Source: Agrobacterium vitis
Lineage (GTDB): Bacteria; Pseudomonadota; Alphaproteobacteria; Rhizobiales; Rhizobiaceae
DNA: 64,000 bases
Direction: 5' to 3'
NCBI RefSeq assembly: GCF_014926405.1
Contig: NZ_JACXXJ020000004.1
Coordinates: 372,001-436,000 of the forward strand
The notes under the pieces were generated by a model. That model saw only the letters and a program-made list of their open reading frames with translations. It ran no database searches and had not been told where the DNA came from. Made by a program: the position numbers and the translations under genes. The stretch's first letter is position 1, and every line of letters begins with the position of its first letter. Shown here one piece after another: positions 54,734 through 63,858 of the stretch.

Positions 54734-56284
54734 ATGAAGCATAGATTTTCTTCCCGGCTCGCATCTGCCACGGTCTTGGCAGGCATTCTCGCTATTGGTG
54801 CGGGACAGGCATTTGCCGCTGGCAGCGTGGTTCTGGCCCTCAATACGCAGGCTGAAACGCTAGACCCTTATAATACCAACACCACGCTGACCACCGCTGT
54901 GACAAAGTCCTTCTACGAAGGCCTGTTTGGCTTCGACAAGGACTTGAAGGTGCAGCCGGTTCTGGCCACAGGCTACACCGTCTCTGATGACGGTCTGGTC
55001 TATACATTCAAGCTACGTGACGGTGTAAAATTTCAAGACGGCACCGATTTCAATGCCGATGCAGTGAAGGTCAATTTTGATCGTGTGCGCAACCCGGATA
55101 ACAAGCTGTCGCGCTTCAACCAGTTCAACCAGATCGACAAGGTTGAGGTTGTCTCACCGCTTGAAGTGCGCATCACGCTAAAGCAGCCCTTTGGCCCGTT
55201 CATCAACTCGCTGGCCCATGCCTCTGCTGCGATGATTTCGCCAGCCGCTCTGGCCAAATGGGGCAACAAGGAAATCGCCTTCCATCCGGTTGGCACCGGC
55301 CCGTTTGAGTTTGTCGAATGGAAGCAGACCGATTACGTCAAGGCCAAGAAGTTTGATGGCTATTGGCGCAAAGGCTTCCCGAAGGTCGATGAAATCACCT
55401 GGAAGCCAGTGCCTGATAACAACACCCGCGCCGCCATGTTGCAGACCGGGGAAGCTGATTTCGCCTATCCCATGCCCTATGAGCAGGTGGCAACGCTGAA
55501 GCAGAACACCAAGCTGACTGTCACGGTATCGCCGTCGATCATTGAGCGCTATGTCAGCTTCAACATGCTGCAAAAGCCGTTTGATGATCTGCGCGTGCGT
55601 CAGGCCATCAACTATGCCATCAACAAAGAAGCACTGGCCAAGGTGGCCTTTAGCGGCTTTGCCAAGCCCGCCGAAGGTGTTGTGCCAGAAGGCGTGCTCT
55701 ACGCCCACAAGATCGCTCCATGGCCTTATGATCCAGCCAAGGCACGCGCTTTGTTGAAGGAAGCAGGCTATCCAAACGGCTTTGAATCCACCCTGTGGAG
55801 CGCTTACACCACAACCACGGCGCAAAAGGCCATTCAGTTCCTGCAACAGCAATTGCAGCAGGTGGGTATCAAGGTGACGCTTCAGGCGCTTGAACCCGGT
55901 CAGCGGGTAGAATGGGTACAGACAGCGCCCGATCCAAAGACCGCCAAGGTGCGGATGTATTATGCCGGATGGTCGTCCTCGACTGGCGAAGCCGATTGGG
56001 CATTGCGTCCGCTGCTGGCCACTGAAGCTTGGCCGCCAAAGCTGAGCAACACGGCCTATTACAGCAATCCTGTTGTGGACGATCTGATTGCCAAGGCCAT
56101 GAAGACCACCAAGGACGATGAGAAGAAGACCTTCTATGCCGACGCGCAGGAACAGATCATGAAGGATCTGCCCTGGGCACCGCTGGTGACTGAAAACAAT
56201 GTGTCGGCTGCGGCAACGAAGCTTGAAGGTGTCTACGTCATGCCGGATGGCAATATCGACAGCTCGAACATTGCTCTGAAGTAA
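54734..56284 (+). CDS. Peptide ABC transporter binding protein (DppA/GsiB type)
   Basis: 516 residues. Signal peptide with cleavage near AFA; solute-binding family 5 pattern with LNTQAETLDPYNTNTTLTTA at the start, YTFKLRDGVKFQDGT, and DDLRVRQAINYAINKEALAK. AGGAGA lies before ATG 54734. It binds di- or oligopeptides, perhaps glutathione-like or isoaspartyl peptides given the downstream hydrolases. A hairpin follows the stop. Confidence 0.9.
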   Translation: MKHRFSSRLASATVLAGILAIGAGQAFAAGSVVLALNTQAETLDPYNTNTTLTTAVTKSFYEGLFGFDKDLKVQPVLATGYTVSDDGLVYTFKLRDGVKFQDGTDFNADAVKVNFDRVRNPDNKLSRFNQFNQIDKVEVVSPLEVRITLKQPFGPFINSLAHASAAMISPAALAKWGNKEIAFHPVGTGPFEFVEWKQTDYVKAKKFDGYWRKGFPKVDEITWKPVPDNNTRAAMLQTGEADFAYPMPYEQVATLKQNTKLTVTVSPSIIERYVSFNMLQKPFDDLRVRQAINYAINKEALAKVAFSGFAKPAEGVVPEGVLYAHKIAPWPYDPAKARALLKEAGYPNGFESTLWSAYTTTTAQKAIQFLQQQLQQVGIKVTLQALEPGQRVEWVQTAPDPKTAKVRMYYAGWSSSTGEADWALRPLLATEAWPPKLSNTAYYSNPVVDDLIAKAMKTTKDDEKKTFYADAQEQIMKDLPWAPLVTENNVSAAATKLEGVYVMPDGNIDSSNIALK

Positions 56285-56305
56285 TAAGACGTTCTGAAAA
56301 CGCGA

Positions 56306-56330
56306 TCCCGGCGCTGATCTAGCGCCGGGA
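56306..56330 (+). terminator. Stem-loop with T-rich tail after the peptide-binding gene
   Basis: Perfect 10-bp arms TCCCGGCGCT (56306-56315) and AGCGCCGGGA (56321-56330), then CACTCCTTTT. Of the six hairpins after binding-protein genes this one looks most like a partial intrinsic terminator. Confidence 0.65.
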
Positions 56331-56421
56331 CACTCCTTTTACGCATTTCCGAACGCAAAACCGCGATACACTTTTGCTGGAAATGCTCCCATCTCTCCTG
56401 AAGGCTTTCGCTGCGGTTGCC

Positions 56422-57342
56422 ATGTTCAATTATTTTCTCAAGCGCCTGTTCGGGCTGCTGCCCACACTTCTGATCGTCGCCGTTCTGGTGTTTCTGTTCG
56501 TGCATATGCTGCCGGGTGATCCGGCACGCCTTGCCGCCGGGCAGGATGCGGACGAGCAGACCGTGGCGCTGGTGCGCAGCGAACTGGGTCTCGACAAGCC
56601 GCTGCCCCAGCAATTTGTCGAGTATTTCACCCGTATGTTGCATGGAGACCTTGGGGTGTCGATCCGCACCCATCGCCCGGTATCTGTCGAAATTGGTGAG
56701 CGCTTCATGCCCACCATGCTGCTGACGCTGACCAGCATGATCTGGTCCGTCTCCGTTGGCATGATCATTGGTGTGTTTTCTGCCGTGTTTCGCAACCGCT
56801 GGCCGGATCGGCTGGGCATGACCGTGGCGGTATCGGGCATTTCCTTTCCGGCCTTTGCGCTGGGCATGTTGCTGATGCAAATCTTCTCCGTCTGGTTGGG
56901 ATGGCTGCCCACCGTTGGGGCCGATAGCTGGTGGCATTATATCCTGCCGTCCCTGACGCTGGGCGCGGGCGTTGCCGCCGTCATGGCCCGTTTTACCCGC
57001 GCCGCCTTTGTGGATGTGATTCAGGAAGATTTTGTGCGCACTGCCCGCGCCAAGGGCCTGAATGAAAAAGTGGTGATTGCCAAACATTGCCTGCGCAACG
57101 CTCTGATCCCGATTGTCACCATGATGGGCTTGCAATTTGGCTTTCTTCTGGGCGGCTCCATTGTGGTGGAGGCGGTGTTCAACTGGCCGGGTGTTGGCCG
57201 TTTGCTGGTCGATGCGGTCAACCAGCGGGATTATCCGGTGATTCAGGCGCTTGTGCTGATGTTCTCGCTGGAATTCATCCTGATCAATCTTGTCGTGGAT
57301 CTGCTCTACGGCGTCATCAATCCGACAATCCGTTATAAATGA
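56422..57342 (+). CDS. Peptide ABC transporter permease (DppB/GsiC-like)
   Basis: 306 residues, six hydrophobic segments. The N-terminus [20 protein letters not shown] and [13 protein letters not shown] are typical DppB features; the EAA loop is [28 protein letters not shown] 56422 starts the usual family length; in-frame codons upstream (56374 TTG, 56383 ATG) add residues not seen in relatives. The ribosome site is poor. Confidence 0.88.
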   Translation: MFNYFLKRLFGLLPTLLIVAVLVFLFVHMLPGDPARLAAGQDADEQTVALVRSELGLDKPLPQQFVEYFTRMLHGDLGVSIRTHRPVSVEIGERFMPTMLLTLTSMIWSVSVGMIIGVFSAVFRNRWPDRLGMTVAVSGISFPAFALGMLLMQIFSVWLGWLPTVGADSWWHYILPSLTLGAGVAAVMARFTRAAFVDVIQEDFVRTARAKGLNEKVVIAKHCLRNALIPIVTMMGLQFGFLLGGSIVVEAVFNWPGVGRLLVDAVNQRDYPVIQALVLMFSLEFILINLVVDLLYGVINPTIRYK

Positions 57343-57349
57343 GCCGGCC

Positions 57350-58243
57350 ATGAGCAATACCACATCTGCCGTCGTTACACAGACCAGTCGGGCTGTGCGC
57401 ACCCCCTGGAGCGAGTTCTGGCGCAAGTTCAAACGTCAGCCCGTGGCGCTTGGGGCCTTGGCCTTCATTGTCATCCTGATGGTTCTGGCTATCGCAGCAC
57501 CCGTGATTGCGCCCTATGACGCCGAGAATTTCTTTGACTATGACATGATCAATGCCGGGCCATCCTTGAGCCATTGGTTTGGCGTTGACCCATTGGGTCG
57601 CGATATTTTCAGCCGCATTCTGATGGGCGCGCGCATTTCGCTGGCCACAGGCCTTTTGTCCGTCACGCTCGGTGGCTTTATCGGCACCGTGTTTGGCCTG
57701 CTGGCTGGCTATTATGAAGGCTGGTGGGACCGCGTGGTCATGCGCATCTGCGATGTGCTGTTTGCCTTTCCAGGCATTTTGCTGGCTTTGGGCATTGTTG
57801 CCATTCTAGGCAGTTCCATGGTCAACGTGGTGGCCGCCGTTGCGGTGTTTTCCGTGCCAGCTTTTGCAAGACTGGTGCGCAGTAGCACGCTGGTGCTGAA
57901 AAACATGACCTATATTGAAGCCGTCAGAAGCGTTGGCGCATCAGATTTCATCATCCTGTTTCGCCATATTCTGCCGGGGGCCTTTTCGTCGATTGTGGTC
58001 TATTTCACCATGCGACTTGGCACATCCATCATCACCGCCGCCAGCCTTTCCTTCCTTGGTCTCGGTGCGCAGCCACCGACGCCCGAATGGGGTGCCATGC
58101 TGAATGACGCAAGAGCCGATATGGTCAACGCACCGCATGTGGCACTGTTTCCAAGCCTTGCGATTTTCGTCACCGTTCTGGCCTTCAATCTGTTGGGTGA
58201 TGGTCTTCGCGATGCAATTGACCCGAAAATCGACCGGAAATAA
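57350..58243 (+). CDS. Peptide ABC transporter permease (DppC/GsiD-like)
   Basis: 297 residues. A polar N-terminus with [20 protein letters not shown], then [19 protein letters not shown], the DppC hallmark, and the EAA loop [21 protein letters not shown]. It follows the first permease by 7 bp and precedes the aminopeptidase by 23 bp. Confidence 0.9.
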   Translation: MSNTTSAVVTQTSRAVRTPWSEFWRKFKRQPVALGALAFIVILMVLAIAAPVIAPYDAENFFDYDMINAGPSLSHWFGVDPLGRDIFSRILMGARISLATGLLSVTLGGFIGTVFGLLAGYYEGWWDRVVMRICDVLFAFPGILLALGIVAILGSSMVNVVAAVAVFSVPAFARLVRSSTLVLKNMTYIEAVRSVGASDFIILFRHILPGAFSSIVVYFTMRLGTSIITAASLSFLGLGAQPPTPEWGAMLNDARADMVNAPHVALFPSLAIFVTVLAFNLLGDGLRDAIDPKIDRK

Positions 58244-58266
58244 CCCTCTTTATCTTGGAGCCACCC

Positions 58267-59085
58267 ATGAAAATTCTTATCTCCGTCGATATCGAAGGGG
58301 TCGCTGGCGTCTATCACCCGGAGCAGACCCGCGCGGGCAATGGCGAATATGAACGCGCCCGCCTGTTGATGGCCGATGAAGCCAATGCCGCCATCGCCGG
58401 GGCCTTTGATGCTGGTGCAACGGAAGTGTTTGTCAACGATTCCCACGGCTCGTTTCGCAATATGCCGCCGGATCGGCTGGACCCGCGCGCCCGCGTCCTT
58501 CAGGGCAAGCCGCGCTATCTCAGCATGATGTCTGGCGTCGAGTTTGGGGTCGATGGCGTTTGCCTGATCGGTTACCATTCCCGTGGGCAGGGTGTTGGCA
58601 TTCTGGCCCATACCATCAACAGCTTTGCCTTTTCGCGGATATTCCTCAACGGTCAGGAACTGGGCGAAGCGGGCATTTATGGTGCTTTGGCGGGTGAATA
58701 TGGCGTGCCAGTCATTATGGGCAGCGGCGATGATGTGTTTATTGCCGAGAACAAAGACCTGTTTCCCAAAACAGTCTTTGTGGAGACCAAAAAGGCAGGC
58801 GGTGCCATCAGCGGTGTCAGCCTGTCGCCATCGGAATCCTGCCTTGCCATTCGTGCGGGTGCGCGGGCAGCTGTGGAACAGGCGAGACAGATACCCAAAT
58901 TCACGCTGGCTGGTCCCATTGCCGTGACCATCGAAACCCAATCGACGAGACTTGCCGATCTGTTTTGCCAATGGCCGACGCTTGCCCGCACCGGCGGAAA
59001 TCAGGTGGCGTTCGAAGCGCCCACGGTGGAACATGCGGTGCGGATGATCAACAGCCTATCCGCCATGTCCACCATGCTGCGCTAA
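58267..59085 (+). CDS. M55-family D-aminopeptidase (DppA-like)
   Basis: 272 residues, cytoplasmic. M55 peptidases are zinc enzymes that release N-terminal D-amino acids; the founder is Bacillus DppA. Metal-binding candidates are Asp and Glu in SVDIEGVAGV, His in NDSHGSFRN and His in IGYHSRGQG. ATG 58267 follows TTGGAG. In the operon it would split imported D-amino-acid-containing peptides such as cell-wall fragments. Confidence 0.88.
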   Translation: MKILISVDIEGVAGVYHPEQTRAGNGEYERARLLMADEANAAIAGAFDAGATEVFVNDSHGSFRNMPPDRLDPRARVLQGKPRYLSMMSGVEFGVDGVCLIGYHSRGQGVGILAHTINSFAFSRIFLNGQELGEAGIYGALAGEYGVPVIMGSGDDVFIAENKDLFPKTVFVETKKAGGAISGVSLSPSESCLAIRAGARAAVEQARQIPKFTLAGPIAVTIETQSTRLADLFCQWPTLARTGGNQVAFEAPTVEHAVRMINSLSAMSTMLR

Positions 59086-59120
59086 CAGCGGGCGATTTTT
59101 CAAAGCATTTCGAGGCATTC

Positions 59121-60086
59121 ATGAGCGATATCAAACCAAATCCCATTGCCATTGCGATTCACGGCGGCTGTGGCGTGATGAACAAGGCCGACATGCCGGA
59201 AAGCGAATGGGAAGCCGCCCGCACTGACCTCAAACGCGCATTAAAGGCCGGATGGAGCTTGTTGCAACAAGGCGCATCCGCTCTCGACGCTGTAGAAGCC
59301 GCCGTGATGGTGATGGAAGATTCGGAGCATTTCAACGCGGGCCATGGTGCAGCACTGAACACCGATGGCGATCACGAACTCGATGCTTCTATCATGGATG
59401 GTTCCACCCTTGAGGCCGGTGCCATTGCCATGGCACGCACGATCCGCAACCCGATTCGTGCCGCCCGCAAACTGATGCACAGCGGCGAGACCGTGATGCT
59501 GGGAGCAAGTGCTGCCGATGCCTTTGCCCAAAAATCGGGCCTGCCGATGGTGGAACAATCCTATTTCACCACCGAGCGCCGGGTCAAAGCACTGGCATCG
59601 TTGAAAGAACACGCCAAAGCCGGAACGGCAGCCCTTGCCAGCGAGGCCGAAAAGCATGGCACGGTTGGCGCTGTGGCACTGGACAGCCACGGCCACCTTG
59701 CCGCCGCAACATCCACAGGCGGCTTCAACAACAAGCCTTCAGGCCGCATTGGCGACACCGCCGTGATTGGTGCCGGAACCTATGCGCGGGATGGCGTCGT
59801 GGCAGTTTCCGGCACCGGCAAGGGTGAATTCTTCATCCGCCATGCCGTGGGCCACGAAATCGCCAGCCGCATGCAGTACTTGGGCGAAAATCTGGAAGAT
59901 GCCTGCCAGCATGTGGTGTTCACCGATCTTGCCCCCCATCATATCGGAGCAGGGCTTGTCGCGGTTGGTGCAGATGGCTCCATCACAGCACCTTATAATA
60001 CCGCCGGGATGTTTCGCGGCTGGATTAATCTGGATGGGCACATGGTTGTCGCAAGCCATGACACGCTGTTTGAAATGCATATCTAG
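59121..60086 (+). CDS. iaaA: Isoaspartyl peptidase / L-asparaginase (Ntn hydrolase)
   Basis: 321 residues, type 2 (plant-type) asparaginase family. The precursor is expected to cleave itself before Thr near residue 181 (HGTVGAVALD), and TSTGGFNNKPSGRIGDTAVIG follows as in active members. IAIHGGCG is the N-terminal signature. It hydrolyses beta-aspartyl dipeptides. In E. coli iaaA also lies beside the gsi importer genes, which strengthens the assignment. Last gene of the operon, 35 bp after the aminopeptidase. Confidence 0.9.
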   Translation: MSDIKPNPIAIAIHGGCGVMNKADMPESEWEAARTDLKRALKAGWSLLQQGASALDAVEAAVMVMEDSEHFNAGHGAALNTDGDHELDASIMDGSTLEAGAIAMARTIRNPIRAARKLMHSGETVMLGASAADAFAQKSGLPMVEQSYFTTERRVKALASLKEHAKAGTAALASEAEKHGTVGAVALDSHGHLAAATSTGGFNNKPSGRIGDTAVIGAGTYARDGVVAVSGTGKGEFFIRHAVGHEIASRMQYLGENLEDACQHVVFTDLAPHHIGAGLVAVGADGSITAPYNTAGMFRGWINLDGHMVVASHDTLFEMHI

Positions 60087-60377
60087 AGAATTGTTTCGTT
60101 TTATGGAAACACTGAATGTTGGAGCAGTGTCGGAGGTTGACCTCTATGATCACTCCCGTAGAGCCGTGATTTTTTGAGATAAAATGGAGACCGGGTGGCA
60201 CGACGGGCGCTGTAGATCAGCCCGATCTCGTTACGATCTTGCAATTAAAGTCAGGCAATTACTGACTTCGAAGGGGCAACCTTCCTCAGTCCCAATGATT
60301 TTGAACCCAAGACGGGATTAGCTTAATGCGGCATCTGAAAACCGGCTGCAGGCCAAGCCTCCTGGGCTGTCCGTGAT
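60087..60377. other. Intergenic region between convergent genes
   Basis: 291 bp without a gene. A weak hairpin TGTTTC-N8-GAAACA (60092-60111) follows the iaaA stop by 5 bp, and a second imperfect hairpin lies at 60261-60290. No other feature seen. Confidence 0.4.
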
Positions 60378-60635
60378 TTACGCCCGGCGCACGAGCCTGA
60401 GGAGCAGCAGAAGGAGGATCGCCCCGACCGTAGCGTTGACAATCGCTCTGACGATGCCCGTACCCAGGCTGAAACCGAGGCGGGGGAAGAGCCATCCCGC
60501 GATGAACGCGCCGATGATGCCGACAAGGATATCTCCGATCAGACCAAAGCCGCCACCACGTACCACCAGACCGGCAAGCCATCCAGCAAGGGCGCCAACA
60601 AGAAGAAATACAAGCAGGCTCTCATTCGACATCAT
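60378..60635 (-). CDS. GlsB/YeaQ/YmgE-family membrane protein
   Basis: 85 residues with three hydrophobic segments. LVGALAGWLAGLVVRGGGFGLIGDILVGIIGAFIAGWLF is the pattern of transglycosylase-associated (YeaQ/YmgE) proteins. They are small inner-membrane proteins linked to stress, with no proven activity. AAGGA lies upstream of two adjacent ATG codons (60635 and 60632). Confidence 0.88.
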   Translation of the reverse strand: MMSNESLLVFLLVGALAGWLAGLVVRGGGFGLIGDILVGIIGAFIAGWLFPRLGFSLGTGIVRAIVNATVGAILLLLLLRLVRRA

Positions 60636-60727
60636 ACGACATTTCCTTGGCTGGTGGGATTAGGCAATGCTTTGCATTGGCAGGGTCGCCTTTCCTAATT
60701 CCTATAATGCCTATCGTGGTCCTGCCC

Positions 60728-60877
60728 TTACGTCAAATAGCCAATAGCCAGACCGTGCTCTTGCTTGGCGGCGAGAGCACGGTCTGGATCGAGGATACTC
60801 AGGGACGCTTTTTTGTAATCCACGGTATCGCCGCCATCCCTTTCCGAGTCTTTGATCGGAATGCTGGCCAACTTCAT
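60728..60877 (-). pseudogene. Possible 49-residue protein or gene remnant
   Basis: ATG 60877 to TAA 60728-60730. The product begins MKLASIPIKDSERDGGDTVD and has a protein-like composition; the frame is open for 15 more codons upstream. No ribosome site is seen, so a remnant is as likely as a small gene. A perfect inverted repeat lies inside the frame. Confidence 0.3.
60748..60787. repeat. Perfect 14-bp inverted repeat
   Basis: CCAGACCGTGCTCT (60748-60761) and its exact complement (60774-60787) around 12 bases. No T-run on either side. It lies about 150 bp downstream of the chemoreceptor stop. Confidence 0.7.
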
Positions 60878-60936
60878 GCCGGAATCAGCGACATAATCGA
60901 GCGTCTGTGGGCCTCTATCTTATCATCGCTTAGTGG

Positions 60937-63261
60937 TTATGCCCTTTCTTGAAAATCGGAATCCTCAGCATCGGGGCCACCCATCGACATATCGAGCACC
61001 CAGCCTTTTACGCGGGCCTGCTGACCTGCAACGGAGTGGCCGGGTTTGGACATATGGGCCATGGCTGCCGGTTTTGTTGAGATATTGCTCTTCGTCCGGG
61101 CCTTCGTCGACTGGTTGCGTGATGCTTGCACTTTAACGTCAGCAGCATTGTCGACCTTAAAGAAGGCGATGGAGGTCTGAAGCTCCTCGGCTTGTGCTGC
61201 GAGTTCTTCAGAGGTTGCCGACATTTCTTCCGAAGCGCCGGCATTCTGCTGTGTCACCTTGTCGAGTTGCTGGATCGCCTCGTTGATCTGCGAGGCACCG
61301 ATATCCTGCTCACGGCAAGCCGCAGAGATTTCAGAGACCAATTCGGCAGTCTTACGGATGTCGGGAACCAGACGCGCCAGCATTCCACCAGCTTCGGTGG
61401 CAACCTGCACAGTCTGTCCAGACAGACCGCTGATTTCGGCGGCGGCTGACTGGCTGCGTTCGGCAAGCTTTCGCACTTCAGAGGCAACAACGGCAAAGCC
61501 TTTGCCATGCTCTCCAGCACGGGCTGCTTCCACGGCGGCATTCAGAGCGAGAAGGTCAGTCTGACGGGCGATTTCCTGCACTATGGAAATTTTATCGGCA
61601 ATCGTGCGCATCGCGGTAACGGCCCGGTTGACGGCCTCGCCGGAAGCTTCAGCATCCTTCGAGGATTGGCGGGCGATCTTTTCGGTTTGAGCAGCATTAT
61701 CAGCGTTCTGCTTGATATTGGCCGCCATTTCCTCCATGGATGCAGAGGCTTCTTCAGCCGCCGCAGCCTGTTCGGTCGCACCTTCCGAAAGCTGCTCTGA
61801 CCCGGCGGAGAGCTGCTGCGAACCCGCTGAAACATTTTGACTTGCGGTTAATGCGTCGGCAACAACCCCGCGAAGGCGCTCAACCATCGACACAAGCGCT
61901 ATTCCCAGCGTGTCCTTGTCTGAAAGTGGCTCCGGCTCGACGGTCAAGTCGCCACTGGCGATCTGGTCGGCTATGGTTGCTGTGTTGCGCAGGTTGTCGA
62001 CCATATTGTTGATCGCATTCTTCATGCTCGCATGATCGCCTTCGCATTCGATGTCCACATGTTGGGTAAGATCACCGAAACTCACCTGGCGAAGAACGCG
62101 ATTGCCCTCAGAGATCGGAAGAATGATAGAATCCAACATGCCGTTGATTCCCGAGACCAGCTTGGCGAAATCCCCGACGAAATGATCGGCCGCGCCCCGC
62201 TCAGAGAGCTTGCCGGCTGTAGATGCGGCAATCAAGCGCTGAAGTTCAGTGGTAATCGCCCGTAAATTTCCACGCAGCGTCTCGATAGTCTCATTGATGA
62301 AAGCTTTCTTGCCGGGGAACTGCTCGAGCGGCGCTTCAAAATTGCCCTCACCCAGCGCCTTGATGCAGGCCATGGCCTTCTTTTTGACGGTGATGTGGCT
62401 GCTAACCATATCGTTGACGCCCTTGGCCATCACGGCAAAATCGCCCTTGAATTTCTCAACCGGCACGAAGATGTCAATGTCGCCTTTATCGTGCTCGATC
62501 GACATCGTATTCATTTCAAAAATCAAACCCTTCAGATTTGCGCGCAAGGTTTCGATCGTCTCATTGATGAAGGCTTTTTTGCCGGGGAACTGCTCGAGCG
62601 ACGCTTCGAAATTGCCCTCACCTAGCGCCTTGATGCAGGCCATGGCCTTCTTTTTAACTGCAATGTGGCCCGCGACCATATCGTTGACGCCTTTGGCCAT
62701 CACGGCAAAGTCGCCCTTGAATTTCTCAATCGGCACGAAGACGTCAATGTCGCCCTTATCGTGCTCAAGCGACATCGTATTCATCTCAGAGATCAGGCCT
62801 TTGAGATTGGTACGCAAGGTTTCGATTGTCTCGTTGATGAAAGCTTTCTTGCCGGGAAACTGCTCGAGCGGTGCTTCAAAATTGCCCAACCCAAGTTCCT
62901 TGACGCAAGCCATGGCCTTTTTCTTGACCGCGATATGTCCGCCGACCATGTCGTTAATGCCTTTGGCCATCACAGCGAAGTCGCCCTTGAAGTCCTCTGA
63001 AGGTAACCTGATATCAATGTCGCCCTTGTCGTGCTCACCTGACATGTCAGCGATAGATGCCCCCAGCTTTTGCATCGGCTGCATACTGGCCTCAAGTAAT
63101 TCGTTGACAGCAATCAGCATCTCTCTGGCCTCGCCAGTAACTGCATCGAGATTTGCACGCGCGGCTAGTTTTCCGTCTGCGATACTAACTTTGACGCGCT
63201 GTATCTCAGCCACAGCCGCCTGAGATTTGGAAGATTTCTTCATTTGAGTGTAGAAAGACAT
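60937..63261 (-). CDS. Soluble poly-HAMP methyl-accepting chemotaxis protein
   Basis: 774 residues without any transmembrane segment or signal peptide, so a cytoplasmic receptor. Residues 77-346 consist of three 90-residue repeats (HDKGDID at 77, 167 and 257; [16 protein letters not shown] in each), HAMP-like units, followed by two more diverged HAMP units to about 465. The signalling hairpin contains [21 protein letters not shown]... near 563, and methylation-type Gln/Glu heptads flank it. It ends in a basic linker and an acidic tail. No separate sensor domain (PAS, GAF) is seen, so the HAMP stack itself or a partner must sense. Confidence 0.9.
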   Translation of the reverse strand: MSFYTQMKKSSKSQAAVAEIQRVKVSIADGKLAARANLDAVTGEAREMLIAVNELLEASMQPMQKLGASIADMSGEHDKGDIDIRLPSEDFKGDFAVMAKGINDMVGGHIAVKKKAMACVKELGLGNFEAPLEQFPGKKAFINETIETLRTNLKGLISEMNTMSLEHDKGDIDVFVPIEKFKGDFAVMAKGVNDMVAGHIAVKKKAMACIKALGEGNFEASLEQFPGKKAFINETIETLRANLKGLIFEMNTMSIEHDKGDIDIFVPVEKFKGDFAVMAKGVNDMVSSHITVKKKAMACIKALGEGNFEAPLEQFPGKKAFINETIETLRGNLRAITTELQRLIAASTAGKLSERGAADHFVGDFAKLVSGINGMLDSIILPISEGNRVLRQVSFGDLTQHVDIECEGDHASMKNAINNMVDNLRNTATIADQIASGDLTVEPEPLSDKDTLGIALVSMVERLRGVVADALTASQNVSAGSQQLSAGSEQLSEGATEQAAAAEEASASMEEMAANIKQNADNAAQTEKIARQSSKDAEASGEAVNRAVTAMRTIADKISIVQEIARQTDLLALNAAVEAARAGEHGKGFAVVASEVRKLAERSQSAAAEISGLSGQTVQVATEAGGMLARLVPDIRKTAELVSEISAACREQDIGASQINEAIQQLDKVTQQNAGASEEMSATSEELAAQAEELQTSIAFFKVDNAADVKVQASRNQSTKARTKSNISTKPAAMAHMSKPGHSVAGQQARVKGWVLDMSMGGPDAEDSDFQERA
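62224..63033 (-). repeat. Three 270-bp tandem repeats inside the chemoreceptor gene
   Basis: DNA-level repeats encoding residues 77-166, 167-256 and 257-346. Long identical stretches (GGGGAACTGCTCGAGCG and neighbours) suggest recent duplication or gene conversion. Unit length is exactly 90 codons. Confidence 0.85.
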
Positions 63262-63856
63262 CGTATATCCTCTATCGGAAGCTGTTTTGGGAGTTACTGT
63301 CGCTGATAAGTCGTTGGCGCCCTACGGCGACCGCCCTGTCAAGAACAGACCGGCCAGGTTTCTGCTGAAGCCCAAGCAGGTCATCAAAGCTACCTGGAAT
63401 GCGCACTGGACCCCTATGGCCAAGCCCGCTTCCCTTTCGATGACCCGCTTGATAAACGCGGTAGCCAAGACACTGTTATCACTGACGAAAACGCGCACGA
63501 ATTCCTCTCGCTCCTTGAGGCTCAAGGGATCGACTACGAAACTCAGTCTTAAAACGTGATTTTATGTCGCGTCATGCGAAGGAACATCTCAACTGGATGC
63601 TGTGTGGTCTCAATTATAAGATGTAATTGTTAACCATGCCCTAAGGCAATCCCCTTTTTTTAGTGGGATCTCATGTAGTGCTCATGGATCTGTCGCGAGT
63701 TTTGGAAGGGTTTCATAAATGACCGTCGCTGGACGCAGTTATGGCGCAATATTGCAAATATTGTGATTTGGCTGGAGCTGCCTATTATCGCCCGATCATC
63801 TGCCCTGACGTTTGATACCAAGTCTCGATAATGCGTCAGCATCTTCGAGACTTGGT
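63262..63856. other. Gene-poor, probably decayed region
   Basis: About 595 bp with no complete gene. It contains a start-less plus-strand frame (63308-63552), an AT-rich stretch around 63600-63780 with a small dyad CAATATT-N3-AATATTG (63747-63763), and the palindrome 63815-63858. Confidence 0.5.
63308..63552 (+). pseudogene. Start-less open frame, possible gene remnant
   Basis: After an in-frame TAA the frame is open for about 80 codons to TAA 63550-63552. Its C-terminal part is strikingly protein-like (YLECALDPYGQARFPFDDPL, then ENAHEFLSLLEAQGIDYETQ) but there is no ATG, GTG or TTG. It is probably the 3' end of a lost gene. Family not recognised. Confidence 0.35.
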
Positions 63857-63858
63857 AT
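63815..63858. repeat. Long palindrome at the truncation point of the transposase
   Basis: Perfect 14-bp arms ATACCAAGTCTCGA (63815-63828) and TCGAGACTTGGTAT (63845-63858) enclose a second stem ATGC-GTCA-GCAT (63831-63842). The 44-bp structure ends exactly where the recognisable transposase reading begins. Confidence 0.7.

Larger units (their letters stand above)
60636..60936. other. Interval between the GlsB and chemoreceptor genes
   Basis: 301 bp. It contains the candidate small frame at 60728-60877 and, inside it, a perfect 14-bp inverted repeat (60748-60761/60774-60787). Nothing else supported. Confidence 0.5.

Noticed and set aside
60092..60111. Hairpin after iaaA considered as a terminator
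   Set aside because: The stem is only 6 bp with an 8-base loop and no T-run follows, so it is mentioned only as part of the intergenic region.
60647..60952. Plus-strand frame of 101 codons between the GlsB and chemoreceptor genes
   Set aside because: No ribosome site, no domain, overlaps the chemoreceptor end; the minus strand of the same interval looks more coding.
62224..63033. Tandem repeats considered as a possible CRISPR-like array
   Set aside because: The unit is 270 bp, coding and continuous, with no spacers.
62249..63223. Plus-strand frame with repeated segments (324 codons)
   Set aside because: The repeats come from the HAMP repeats of the chemoreceptor on the other strand.
63660..63842. 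Minus-strand frame of 60 codons in the AT-rich right end
   Set aside because: No ribosome site and no family resemblance; it runs into the palindrome and is probably chance.
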